A DNA stretch of 64,000 nucleotides from the NCBI GenBank assembly GCA_951640165.1, contig OX621249.1, positions 8,235,001 to 8,299,000 of the forward strand, in the 5' to 3' direction. Source of the DNA: Pseudoips prasinana. Lineage: Eukaryota; Arthropoda; Insecta; Lepidoptera; Nolidae. Position 1 is the first letter of the stretch. The number at the start of each line of letters is the position of its first letter. Shown here one piece after another: positions 1 to 10,491 of this stretch. Made by a program: the position numbers and the translations under genes. The notes under the pieces were generated by a model that did no database searches, was not told the origin of the DNA, and saw only the letters and a program-made list of their open reading frames with translations.

Positions 1-283
1 ATATTTATTTTAACATCCAGTTAAGATAGTCAATACAATCGTCTTTAAGTAATATGTTATGCGATAAGACCGCCATATAATGTGGATATATTAAAACTGT
101 AAAAATCTCAATTTCAATATTTCAATTTTAAATATTGTTTATGAATAATAAACAATATTTTACAACTGTGTTAGAATTCAATCTTTATCATACAAGATCA
201 TGCAACAGGTATACAATAATAACAAAATTACAATTATGTCCAAATTTAAAATATTTAAAACGTCGGGATTACATTTACACAAT

Positions 284-630
284 CAAATAATAATAAATAA
301 ATAAATCATTATGTAGCATTACAAATGTCAACAGGTAATATTATAATCAAAGATAATAAATAATCACTACAATTTAGTTACAATGTGGAAATAATTAATT
401 GTTATATGTTAATTTCACAATGGTCACAGTTCATCTATACAGTACAGACATTTGTCCAAGAGGAATTCTTTTAACTTGGATTTGAACTGAGATCTGTATA
501 TAAGACTTTTAAGGTCTAATGGTAGCTTATTGAAGATAACATCTGCGTTATATTGCACACTATGCTTAACAATATTCAAGTGTGGTATTATTTTCATTCT
601 TAGGTCTTTTCTGCGTGTTTTTCTCTAACT
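284..630 (-). pseudogene. 3' end of a decayed non-LTR retrotransposon (LINE)
   Basis: Reading the minus strand from about 624 down to a stop at 424-426 gives roughly 67 open codons that look like the C-terminus of a LINE reverse-transcriptase ORF. The stretch includes NADVIFNKLPLDLKSL followed by basic, leucine-rich residues and CIDEL just before the stop. A tail in the style of 'NKLP..lK' is common at the end of insect LINE polyproteins. AT-rich 3' UTR-like sequence with short AATA repeats follows to about 284. Nothing upstream can be read as the reverse-transcriptase core, so this is a 5'-truncated dead copy. The family is assigned by motif only. Confidence 0.6.
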
Positions 631-1917
631 GATCTATCCTTATCTGTTTCATAGTCATGTTAATATTTCTGTAAGTTGATAAGAGTACCAAACCAACAAT
701 CTACCTATCTATATATTAAAAACAGGCAAGAAGTCATGTTTTATGGCCCTTTCACCACTGATATCTCTTGTTCTGTACAAATACGACCGTATAGAAATGA
801 ATTCAATTTGGACGCGTTTTAACACCACACATGAAGAGCAATTAGGCAATGAAATTTAGCAATCGGCACTTCAACTGTGAAGTTAAATACGTCTCCCAAC
901 TGGGTTTGGTAGTTTTAGTACGATGACAGTTTTAGTACGGTGAAAACCAACTTTAAGTCTGTAGAGAAAAGGTTAACATCCCCTTATTTCAGAAATAAAA
1001 ATTAAGGTAATAATTACGCATAACTGTTGGCAGTAAACCTCGTTGTAAGTTCAAACTGCTGTCGCGACATCTAAATATCTATGAATAGAAATTTAAAGAC
1101 GGAATCAAGTACATGTTTTGTAGGGAACATCAATCTTTCTCTTTAAATGACGACCCTAAATAAATAAATGAGCTGAAAATATATGGTAAAATAGAACTCG
1201 GATATACGAAGTTCTATTTTTATTTTATTTATTTATTTATTAACAAATCAATTATTAGGTTGGATAATGCTCATTTAAATAAAAACTACTAAAGAGTTAT
1301 ACAGTTATTTATGTGGAACTCGAACGACAACTTAGGACAGTTACTGAAAAAAAAACAAAATTGAAACTATTTATTTCTTAAAAAGACATATACAATTTAC
1401 ATAAATAACGCTTAATGTCGACTACGAGATTATGTGCATTATTGCGAATTTAATAATTGTTTACACAACTCACATGTTTTTTAAATTATTCTTTTTCTTG
1501 TGCTAGTGCTAAATGTACCTGGACGTCGATTCCTCCTACATTTTATGTTTCTCGACCGTGAACAACGTTGTAGGATGTTTTCAATGTCATGATAAATAAT
1601 AATAATGTCAACAAAAGAACGTATCATTTATCATAATCATAGCACATCACTCAAAAAAAATGTCTCATGGGTAATGGAATAAAAACTAAAACATTTAGCT
1701 ATAATTTCAAGTATTATATCGTCCTTCAAAATAAAGGTAATGTTATACGTTAAAAAGGAGGGCAGATAATAAAATAAATATAACTGACAATGACAATAGA
1801 ACCTTAATGCACGAATTACAAACAAGTGCGGCCTCTAGTATTTTAAATATAATGTGTATGACATTAAACATAAACTACACCAGGCAGAAGAAACAATTTT
1901 GATGCAAACGCTTATCA
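631..1917. other. no gene recognised
   Basis: AT-rich sequence with short, non-conserved ORFs only. The 62-codon minus-strand frame at 1637-1825 is hydrophobic low-complexity translation without any recognisable domain. Confidence 0.6.
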
Positions 1918-2005
1918 CACAAAGATTTGTCCCAGGTAGGGATCGTACCCGCGACCTCTTTCGTAGCAGTCAGTGTCAGTACCCACTAGACTAACATGCT
2001 AGTCT
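1918..2005 (-). repeat. tRNA-like SINE head
   Basis: On the minus strand this contains a pol III B-box-like GGTACGATCCCTACC context next to AAATCTTTGTGTGA, the arrangement of the tRNA-derived SINE heads elsewhere in the window. It is isolated, with no tail. Confidence 0.45.
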
Positions 2006-3284
2006 ATATTATATTATAGTATGGGCCATATATTATGTTTTCATGGTCATAATATGTATATAGATATTTTCCGAAATTCTATCTCTCAATATAAAACAAA
2101 ACTTAAAAATATTGATCCGTAGTCGGCGTTAAACCTCAACCTAAACTTAGGCCACTAAAAAAATATATTTTTGGAGTACAAAACATCCAAATTTTTGTAC
2201 TCCAGATTTTTCGTCATTCTTTTTTTTTGTAATTAAAAAAAAAATTGGGAAATCTTAGGTGGGGATCAGATGGCCGGGTGAAATATTGCCCCTTGATATT
2301 ATTATTTTATGTTACGTGATTTCCCCGTAGTTTGTGAACAATGTTTTGATAATTCTGTCGGATTGGACCCATACGTATTGTGTTCGAATCGTTATATAAT
2401 ATTAAAACAGTAATTATCGTAACAAAGGGAAACCGATACTAAACATTATCTCGAAGCATTTTGCCACCGGAGCACACCAGTTATATTTAGTTATGACATA
2501 AACAATGCAGCGGTACAAACTCACATTTAAGCAACAACATTTGAGAACAGTTCCAAGTTTGAATTAGTCTAAGTTAACACTTCGCAAACTTTATATGTTA
2601 TTGTCTATTCGATAGCTGCAATCTATGCCTGTAATGTAGGTCGTGCAAGTTTGATCTCTCATTCAATTCGGCGACCCTGTTTCTAAACATTGTAGTAGGG
2701 GGAAACGAAACAAATTAAATACGTGTTGTATAATGAACTCCTGGTTTAGACTATAGCGGCCAATTTCAATGGATCATATTATAGCGTGGGACACAAATGT
2801 CTGCACAAACACAGTTTCACTCTTTGTACTTTCACTCTCATGGTCCGATGGATGGTGACAACTTTTTTCCATGTTGACTTTGCCTACTAATTATCTGCCT
2901 ACTGGTAATGCGAATGTTTCTTGAAAGGAAAATCCCAATTACACTTTTTTGCCCCTCCCGAGCATAGACCGAAAACCTACGCGACGCAAAGTCAGTCAGC
3001 ACTAATGAGGTGGTAAGTCTTTAGCTTTAAAATTAATAAAAATGATAGAACGTTATAAATTTGCCCTCGGTAGGTAGGTACTAAGAATTAGTTTCCTTGT
3101 GTTTGTTTCCGGTTTCTTTTCTGCGAATACAAGAGGAGTATTTTTTTTTAAAACTTCTTTATTTCTTCAAATCATTACTTACGAGAGATTCTTTTGCTCA
3201 GACCATCGCAAGCTTCTTCTTAATGTCGCTGAAATAATGCGGATTAGGCGAGGGTCACTCATTTACTTGTTCGGCTGAACTGAA
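2006..3284. other. no gene recognised
   Basis: I see no coding potential, LTR or recognisable repeat. Homopolymer A and T runs occur near 2157-2250. Confidence 0.5.
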
Positions 3285-3520
3285 GAAACAAGATTCCAGA
3301 ACATTTTTGACGATAAATGCCACCCACACATTCGATACTATCTCATTGTAATCAGCTCTTTACAGCGTTCAACATATGGAATCACCGAAAAAAACGGTAA
3401 TCTATTTATTGTTTTTTCTGTGATTCCATTAGTTGAACGCTGTAAAGAGCTGATTACAATGAGATCGTATCGAATGTGTGGGTGGCATTTATCGTCAAAA
3501 ATGTTCTGGAATCTTGTTTC
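3285..3520. repeat. long inverted repeat (hairpin), 101-bp arms
   Basis: Positions 3285-3385 are the near-perfect reverse complement of 3420-3520. The arms begin with GAAACAAGATTCCAG and end with TTGTTTC. Pairing continues a few bases into the 34-nt spacer (GAATCACCGAAAAAAAC against GTTTTTTCTGTGATTC). A transcript in either direction would fold into a long double strand. No transposase gene lies nearby, and I could not fix a target-site duplication. Confidence 0.85.
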
Positions 3521-3986
3521 TGGAGTCTCATTAGAGAAATGCAGTAGATACGATACATATTCCCATTACCAGTGCCACTTACTACTTTAGTTTCAGCTGA
3601 GCTGATTAGTTCAGCGCTGTAGGTTTGGCTCCCCTAACACACCTCAACTTCCCGTCGATGTCGTAAAAGGTGAGTAAGGCATATGTATACTAGGTAGTCG
3701 GGCAGCAACGCCACCTGTGTAGCTATCAACTAACTGTGGTTTCCAAGTCGCAAGTCAAGCGTTGTGATAGGACAAACACATCCAAATAGCAACGTTGTGG
3801 AAACCTTTGGGGGAGACTTCCATGATGATGTGATGTAGAGAGATGAGAGATGTTCTTCGCTGGCATGCTAGCTACGCGGGAGTACACAAGATGAAGTACC
3901 AGAAGCACCACAGTATCAACATCTTCCCTTTGATCGTTTTCAACGTCAGCTCGAATGGTCGTTGACTGTCGTCCTACGGGTATCTA
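3521..3986. other. no gene recognised
   Basis: Contains GTCGTAAAAGGTGAGTAAGG near 3660, which resembles a repeat often seen in lepidopteran genomes. It is too short to classify. Confidence 0.4.
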
Positions 3987-4190
3987 TTTTTTTTAAAGAC
4001 AACGCTCGCACTAGGTAAACTAAATCCTGTGGCGCGGGGTACTTTACAAACATATAATAGACGGACACAAATTACACCCAGACTCAGAACACCTATTTTT
4101 GGGTCACACAAATAATTGCCAGCGCGGGACTCGAAACCGGGACACGAAGTGGCGAGGCGACTGTCTTAACCGCTGCGCCACACGTGCAGT
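3987..4190 (-). repeat. tRNA-derived SINE, family with internal stem (here 'S3')
   Basis: Minus strand. The head has a TGTGGCGCAGCGGTTAAGAC-type A box and a GGTTTCGAGTCCCGC-type B box. The body contains CAATTATTTGTGTGACCC, and the end reads AGCGTTGTCTTTAAAAAA. The same layout recurs at 32757, 35940, 39085, 41636, 42570 and 46601. Confidence 0.75.
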
Positions 4191-4454
4191 CAATTTAGGT
4201 TGCCCTGCGGAGAAACGTGGCGTCTCTATGTGTCCCGGTTCAGAGGATTTGTTCGAGCTTATACCGCAGCCACATTCCACCACAAACACTCTCCCAAAAG
4301 TGGAAATTTCATCCTTATCACCTGAATGAAGAGCCATCTACCACCTTGAGTTTCAAAACAATTTTTTTGCTGCGCACTACCACTCTGTGCAATCAATTTA
4401 CTGCGGAAGTATTTCTGATCTGGTTTGACATATGAAGCCTATCCCTTTGTTTAA

Positions 4455-4545
4455 GGCTGGCCACGCACTTGATCCTCTGGTATTGCGAGTGTCCATGGGC
4501 AGCGGTAATTACTTGCCATCAGGTGATCCACTTGTTTTTCTGCCT
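4455..4545 (-). repeat. fragment of an interspersed lepidopteran repeat
   Basis: The minus strand reads CACCTGATGGCAAGTAATTA, then CCCATGGACACTCGCAAT. The same block occurs on the plus strand at 7078-7215 and 52711-52830. Confidence 0.6.
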
Positions 4546-5154
4546 TGCTATATATTTAAGTGTCGTATATGTGGGCGGAACTAATCCCAAGAAAAATGTA
4601 TTTTCGTAAAAAAGTAAATGTATCTCATAACAAGATCGACAGAAATAGGTGTAAGTAGATATTGCTGAAATATCTTATGCGCCAATTTGCGGATCGCGTC
4701 GAAATGAAATTTGAATATTGTCAGTCGGGACCTCGAATGTAGGCAGCGTTTTCTCGCGGGACAGCCTGCCTTACATACACATTCATAAATAACTACGAAC
4801 ATGAACGAAACAAGATTCAAGACACGACACAAGATTGGCAGCTATAACATTCTTAGCAAGCATATTCTTTCTCCGTATTTTTCAATATCCCATTTCAGAT
4901 GTTTTATCTCAAGGAATAATAGGTAAATAAAGTAAAAGTAACGATAACTTCAAAAAGTCACTTTGTTAAGACACATACAAATTGTTACCCTGACTGGGTC
5001 GCTATACAGTTCAATTTATCACGAACGCGCGCTTTTAGTACACACATAGACCGAAATCACCATACGACCGCTTCTTTTGTTTTGACCTTCACAGGATCGC
5101 TCTGTCAATTCCGCTACGTAAAGTTAAGTTAGTGCTTTAGTCCCAGTCAAATAA
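4546..5154. other. no gene recognised
   Basis: Flank of the truncated LINE that follows. No ORF with recognisable content. Confidence 0.5.
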
Positions 5155-6276
5155 TTGGTCTACAGTACCCTGCATGTTGTAAGAGGCAACTTCAATGCGG
5201 TTGATTTTGACGTTCTTCTGGGCATACTACACTCACTTAACATATCTCCGACGACAACTGATTGGTTTCGCAGTTACCTGTGTGGCCGTCGGCAACGTAT
5301 TTGCATAGATGACTCCATGTCTTCTTGGTGCAATACTAGCGCTGGCGTTCCTCAGGGTGGCGTTTTATCTCCATTACTCTTTTCTATATTTATCAATTCT
5401 ATTTCTTCTAATCTAGTTTCCTCCTACCACCTTTATGCAGATGACTTACAAATATATACGCAAGCCCCGTTAGATTCCCTACCAAATGCTATATCTATTA
5501 TTAATAAAGATCTAGAGAAAATATCCGAATGGAGTGAAAACTATAGTCTTACCGTCAATCCTTCCAAGACTCAGGTCATTATTATTGGTAGTCAGCACAA
5601 AATTAATAGCATTGACTGGTTGCAACTCCCCAAGGTAATATTTAACCATAATGTCATACCATATAGTGACTCAGTTCGGAATCTAGGGATATATTTTGAT
5701 AGGACTCTCTCCTGGAGTGCACAATTACAGGAAACTAGTCGCAGACTACACGCGACTGCGGGTGCGCTCCGTAGGTTACGGAATTTCCTTCCAACCTCCA
5801 CCAAAATTGCGCTTGCTCAGTCTCTCCTACTCCCAGTCCTTGACTACGCAGATGCCAGCTATCTCAATCTTACGGAGGACAAGCTTGACAAACTTGAGCG
5901 TCCTCAAAACTTCTGCATACGATTCATATTTGGTCTTCGAAAATATGATCATGTATCCGAATTTCGCAAAAAACTCAAGTGGCTTCCCATAAGAGTCCGC
6001 CGAAATACTCACATTCTATCCATACTTTACAATATTTTGTTCAATCCCGCTAGCCCCCACTACCTTAAGGAACGATTTGAATTCCTACGTGATTCACATT
6101 TGAGGTCTTTGAGATCATCAGAAAATTTGAAGCTTACAATGCCGGTGACAGACTTCCTAGATAAGTCTTTTACTGTACAAGCAACTCGACTGTGGAATGC
6201 ACTACCAGTGCCAATACGACGTGCTCAAAATGTAACATCATTTAAAAATATGGTGAAAAACCACTACTTACGTTAA
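5155..6276 (+). pseudogene. 5'-truncated LINE reverse transcriptase (Jockey/CR1-like)
   Basis: This would copy LINE RNA into DNA at a nicked chromosomal target. The 373-codon frame opens at TTG, not ATG. Homology starts only at about residue 15 (VDFDVLLGILHSLNIS), so the first catalytic motif and the whole endonuclease are missing. Visible motifs are the GVPQGGVLSPLLFSIFIN block (about 64-81), the catalytic YADD (about 92-95), the LTVNPSKTQVI block (about 132-142) and the thumb/C-terminal region to a YLR stop. The long intact frame suggests recent truncated insertion rather than long decay. Jockey versus CR1/Daphne-like grouping rests on these motifs and is not settled. Confidence 0.85.
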
Positions 6277-6652
6277 TATTTAGATTAGTCCTGCTACTTG
6301 ACAATTTATTTAATTTCCGTTTTTATTTTTAATATAAATTTATTTATTTATTTATGGAATTATGTAATATTTATTAGTTTATTATATTTGTTTATGTATG
6401 AATATGAATGTATGTTAGTACATAAATCTATGTAGTATATTCATTATTAGGTTAGGACACTACACTCAGAACTGACGACGGTACACTATCAGCTGCCTGT
6501 CATTTTCAATTATGCTAGTCCATCCTACGGTTGTCTGGAAGAAATCGCTATTATGCGATAAGACCGCCAATTGTACATTATTTAAATATTAAGTTTTTAT
6601 TTTGTAAAATGTTTTTTTTAGTTTGTGCAATAAAGTGTATCTATCTATCTAA
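5180..6652 (+). mobile_element. LINE copy, 5'-truncated, with 3' UTR and tetranucleotide tail
   Basis: It includes the reverse-transcriptase frame ending at 6276, then an AT-rich 3' UTR with GCGATAAGACCGCC at 6553 and AATAAAGTG just before the end. The tail is TATCTATCTATCT at 6640-6652. The word GCGATAAGACCGCC also occurs at 61-74, marking another copy of the same 3' UTR. A 3' microsatellite tail rather than poly(A) fits CR1-type elements. Confidence 0.7.
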
Positions 6653-6655
6653 AAG

Positions 6656-7077
6656 GAACCAAGAAGGAAGGTCAGTAAGGATATTGTACCAACGTTCCCT
6701 GAGGGTCTCGAGGCACACTACTACATCATGTTTTTTGAATTCAAGAGGTTTAATGGGAACAATATGAGTTTCCTTGCAAGATGCTTCAGCATTCCACAGG
6801 AGTAGCACCGAGATGTTCCAATAGAGTCACCGATACTCTTCCGTAGGTGTTAAAGAAGGCCACCGTAGGTTTTTAGTTGGTTATACAATATAACCAACTC
6901 AAATCTATATAGTAATTCGTACTTAATGACATATTATTAAAAAAATTATATGCCAAAATGGCGGGTCATAGTTGGACTAATCTTGTAAATAACATCCATA
7001 TATAACCTATGTTCCACAATAAAGTTTATTCTATTCTTTAACTCTTTCTTCTACAGTGGGTGTCCATTGCGGATTAT
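6656..7077. other. no gene; LINE-like 3' tail near 6960-7045
   Basis: CAATAAAGTTTATTCTATTC near 7017 looks like the polyadenylated end of a degraded retroelement. Nothing else is readable. Confidence 0.35.
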
Positions 7078-7215
7078 TCAACTTTTTTTTTTATAATATG
7101 GTGATGGCAAACGAGCCAGTGAGTCACCTGATGATAAGCGATCACCACTGACCATAGACACTCGCAACACCAGAGGAGCCTCAAGTGTGTTGCCGGCCTT
7201 TAATAAAAGAATAGA
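7078..7215 (+). repeat. interspersed lepidopteran repeat
   Basis: A T-run is followed by GGCAAACGAGCCAGTGAGTC, then ACACTCGCAACACCAGAGGA and GTTGCCGGCC. It is shared with 4455-4545 (opposite strand) and 52711-52830. Confidence 0.6.
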
Positions 7216-7845
7216 CTCGTTTCTTGAAAGTTGTCGTAGGCCGTGACGTAGAAAAAGACTTTGATATATACGTACTATGCTCACGATGGTGTGATAATTT
7301 ACTCGTAGCCTCGTGGGGAGTGAGCCAGGCCAACCTCAGTTTGTAAAACCTACTATCGACACTCAATTTAAACTTGTTAATACGGCCGCCATCGAACGGT
7401 ATATATACTAAATCCACAGGGAAATAGAACACACATACATTTGCAATCAGATACAACCATCTGGTGAATCAAACGCAAGTTAATATTGACGTCTCTGTAA
7501 TTAGTTTCTATGGAGATCCAATATTGGATATTTATTATACTACTTGATTAACCTTTTATATTGAATAAAGCTGACCAGTGTGTATAAACGAGGTGTAACC
7601 ATATGGAGGCAGCTGGGCAATAGATTCCTGTTTAAGCGCTCTCAAAAACGATTGAACAGATTTCTAATAGAATGCTGCCCGGGACCCCCCCCCCTCACCC
7701 CTCAGGATTTGAATGCTGTACATAGCTTTATTAATAAAAAAAATTAAGAATTTAGCAATTAGTGATCTCTACCTAAACTACAACAATGAAACCTAATCAT
7801 GCGCTGCAAAAACTATTGAAAAACGAAATTACAATATTAAAGAAC
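7216..7845. other. no gene recognised
   Basis: Unique-looking sequence with a C-run at 7682-7699. No coding potential. Confidence 0.45.
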
Positions 7846-8535
7846 ATGCCTAAATCTACAAAAAAATTCATTATACTATGTATGTATATGTACTACATAG
7901 TTACGTAATTCTGACAACTTATTTACGTATAAAAAGTAAATAAATCTCCGGCCGAAATTAGACCACGTTATTCACATTCATTGGTAACTAGCTGTGCCTC
8001 GCGGTCTTACCCGCGTTAAACTAAAATAAAATTATCATAGCTACTCCCCCGTAGGTGATAGCGTGATAATATGTTGACTCGACCTCTTAGTAATGTTCAT
8101 GCTAAATTTGAAGTAAATCCATGCAGTACTTTTTGAGTTTAGCCCGGACATCCATACAGACAAACAGATAAACAGACTAAAATTCTAAAAACTATATTTT
8201 TTGCTTCGATATCGATTGTAGATCACACCCCAAGTATACTTTAAAAAAATATTCAATGTACAGTTTTGACTTTCCTACGATTTTATTATATGTATATAGA
8301 TTATCGTTAACCAGTTAGAAATGTTTTAAGCAAGGTTACAGCCATATGGCTGTTACCATAGTAACAATCATATCTATAGCTAACTAATTATGAAGAATCC
8401 CGTAAAATGTTCCCTTTAATCAAATAACTCTGGAATGATAAAGCAAGAAATTTGTGTTATTAGAACTCTAAGTAATAAATCAAACTTATACGGAGTTTAA
8501 TAAAAAAACTTTCCGATGAACTCAATCCAGATGTC
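7846..8535. repeat. direct duplication, first copy (690 bp)
   Basis: Starts ATGCCTAAATCTACAAAAAA and ends AACTCAATCCAGATGTC. The second copy lies 729 bp downstream and appears base-identical by eye. It contains a complete Helitron-like element plus flanking sequence on both sides, so whole genomic sequence was duplicated, not just the transposon. Confidence 0.9.
7988..8300 (-). mobile_element. non-autonomous Helitron-like element
   Basis: On the minus strand the element runs from TCTATATACATATAATAAAA to a 3' end with a GCGGGTAAGACCGCG-type hairpin, about 11 nt, then CTAG. The 5' TC start, 3' stem and CTAG end, and insertion between A and T, are the diagnostic features of Helitrons. No Rep/helicase gene is present, so it would depend on another element. 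Confidence 0.65.
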
Positions 8536-8574
8536 CGACATCTGGATTGTTTCCTATGCCTATGTCTAATGCCT

Positions 8575-9264
8575 ATGCCTAAATCTACAAAAAAATTCAT
8601 TATACTATGTATGTATATGTACTACATAGTTACGTAATTCTGACAACTTATTTACGTATAAAAAGTAAATAAATCTCCGGCCGAAATTAGACCACGTTAT
8701 TCACATTCATTGGTAACTAGCTGTGCCTCGCGGTCTTACCCGCGTTAAACTAAAATAAAATTATCATAGCTACTCCCCCGTAGGTGATAGCGTGATAATA
8801 TGTTGACTCGACCTCTTAGTAATGTTCATGCTAAATTTGAAGTAAATCCATGCAGTACTTTTTGAGTTTAGCCCGGACATCCATACAGACAAACAGATAA
8901 ACAGACTAAAATTCTAAAAACTATATTTTTTGCTTCGATATCGATTGTAGATCACACCCCAAGTATACTTTAAAAAAATATTCAATGTACAGTTTTGACT
9001 TTCCTACGATTTTATTATATGTATATAGATTATCGTTAACCAGTTAGAAATGTTTTAAGCAAGGTTACAGCCATATGGCTGTTACCATAGTAACAATCAT
9101 ATCTATAGCTAACTAATTATGAAGAATCCCGTAAAATGTTCCCTTTAATCAAATAACTCTGGAATGATAAAGCAAGAAATTTGTGTTATTAGAACTCTAA
9201 GTAATAAATCAAACTTATACGGAGTTTAATAAAAAAACTTTCCGATGAACTCAATCCAGATGTC
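8575..9264. repeat. direct duplication, second copy (690 bp)
   Basis: Same start and end as 7846-8535. The 39 bp between the copies repeat CTATGCCTATGTCTAATGCC, which may have helped the copies misalign. Confidence 0.9.
8717..9029 (-). mobile_element. non-autonomous Helitron-like element, duplicated copy
   Basis: It sits inside the second 690-bp copy at the same relative position. It arose by segment duplication, not by a second insertion. Confidence 0.65.
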
Positions 9265-9505
9265 GAACGGACCCTATTACGCAACTTTTACTGATTGTAC
9301 CCACTTTGAGAACTAACCGAAAGTAAAATAAACTGAAGTTAATGCAAGGTGTAACACAATGGTCTAAGAAACTTAAGTAGCGGAGTTCTATAGTTTAAGA
9401 TACTATCTAGAAATTTGGAGTCTAAATTAAACAGGTCACATTAATTACTGGCATTACCCTTTTGAAAATGAACCTAGTTTTAATAAACGCTATTGTCTTC
9501 GCATT

Positions 9506-9602
9506 ACGGGGAGTTAGCAGATCATTTTGCTATTTAAGTTGTAGTAAATAGTGGGGCTATTTACTACAACTTAAATAGCAAAATGATCTGCTAACTCCCC
9601 GT
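9506..9602. repeat. perfect 46-bp palindrome with 5-nt loop
   Basis: 9506-9551 is the exact reverse complement of 9557-9602, with loop TGGGG. It begins ACGGGGAGTTAGCAG. The sequence belongs to the local tandem repeat family, so it looks like a local inverted copy of one repeat unit. Confidence 0.95.
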
Positions 9603-9986
9603 AGCAGATAAAATGTCCGTGAATTGAGCAGATAATTTTTAAGCAAATCAAAAATGAATAAGAGTTCTCGTCTTATGCAGGCCAGTTCTATGTTTCATGA
9701 TACTATTTAGAAATATTTCTGACATTTGAAGTCACAATTAAACGGTTCACATTAATAAGGTACTTACAAAATCAATTCTGAAAATGAACCTAGTTGCCTA
9801 ACTCTGCTATTTACCACTATCCCCGTATACCCCACTATTCATTGCAACTAAAATAGCAATATGATCTGCTAACTTCCCGTAGCAGATGTCCGTGAATTGG
9901 GCAGATCATTTTCCAACAATACAAAAATAAATAAGTGATACTATTTAGAAATAGTTCTGACATTTGGAGTCAAAATTAATTTTTTT

Positions 9987-9991
9987 ACCAC
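9987..9991. repeat. target-site duplication, left copy (ACCAC)
   Basis: Matches 17404-17408 immediately outside the other LTR. Confidence 0.9.
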
Positions 9992-10209
9992 TGTACGGTT
10001 CACGTACAGGCTTATTTTGCTTACGCCGCCTTAACCTAGTTTCGGCGCATTACTTAAACATACTTTCGACATTAATATAGTTAGTTGACAAATAACAATA
10101 ACAACGAACAGATTAGCATCCAAAAAACTTATATTGTATACTTGAGTAATAAACGTGGTTTTAAGTCAACTCAACTCGTTTATCTACACACCACCTCGAG
10201 ACCCGTACA
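9992..10209 (+). repeat. 5' LTR of BEL/Pao element
   Basis: Starts TGTACGGTTCACGTACAGGC and ends GAGACCCGTACA. AATAAA at 10148-10153 is the likely polyadenylation signal of the LTR. The first 17 bases can fold on themselves (GTACGGTTCACGTAC). Confidence 0.95.
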
Positions 10210-10216
10210 TCCGTTT

Positions 10217-10229
10217 TGGTCCTTCGAGA
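10217..10229 (+). promoter_or_regulatory. candidate primer-binding site
   Basis: TGGTCCTTCGAG begins 7 nt after the LTR end. Primer sites start with TGG because they pair with the CCA end of a tRNA. I cannot say which tRNA from memory with safety. Confidence 0.55.
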
Positions 10230-10491
10230 AGTGAAAAGTGCTGGTACTACGTGTGGCAGTGTTCTTAGTGCCGATAGCGAATCGGTCGAACTGGTCTCCC
10301 AGAAGCGGGTCGCCCCAGTTGGATTGAGACAAAGACGCACATATCGGACGAGGAACTAAACACAGTAAGTACCAATACTAACTACAATCTGCGAACATAT
10401 TGCAAAAAAAAAAAACTGAACTAGTGCCTACGGTGAAACAACTACTGAAGGCTTACTATAACTATTACTTTAACTAAGTAACTAATTAACA

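Larger units (their letters stand above)
9265..9991. repeat. diverged tandem repeats into which the BEL/Pao element inserted
   Basis: Related blocks containing AGATCATTTTGC, CTAACTTCCCGTAGCAGATG and TACTATTTAGAAATAGTTCT recur at about 9400, 9500, 9690, 9850 and 9930. They resume after the LTR element at 17404-17640, which shows that the array predates the insertion. Confidence 0.7.

Noticed and set aside
1637..1825. 62-codon minus ORF as a small membrane protein
   Set aside because: Hydrophobic low-complexity translation of AT-rich DNA, with no supporting context.
4099..4337. Overlapping ORFs of 72-77 codons on both strands
   Set aside because: They translate an S3 SINE and adjacent sequence; other copies of the SINE do not keep the frames.
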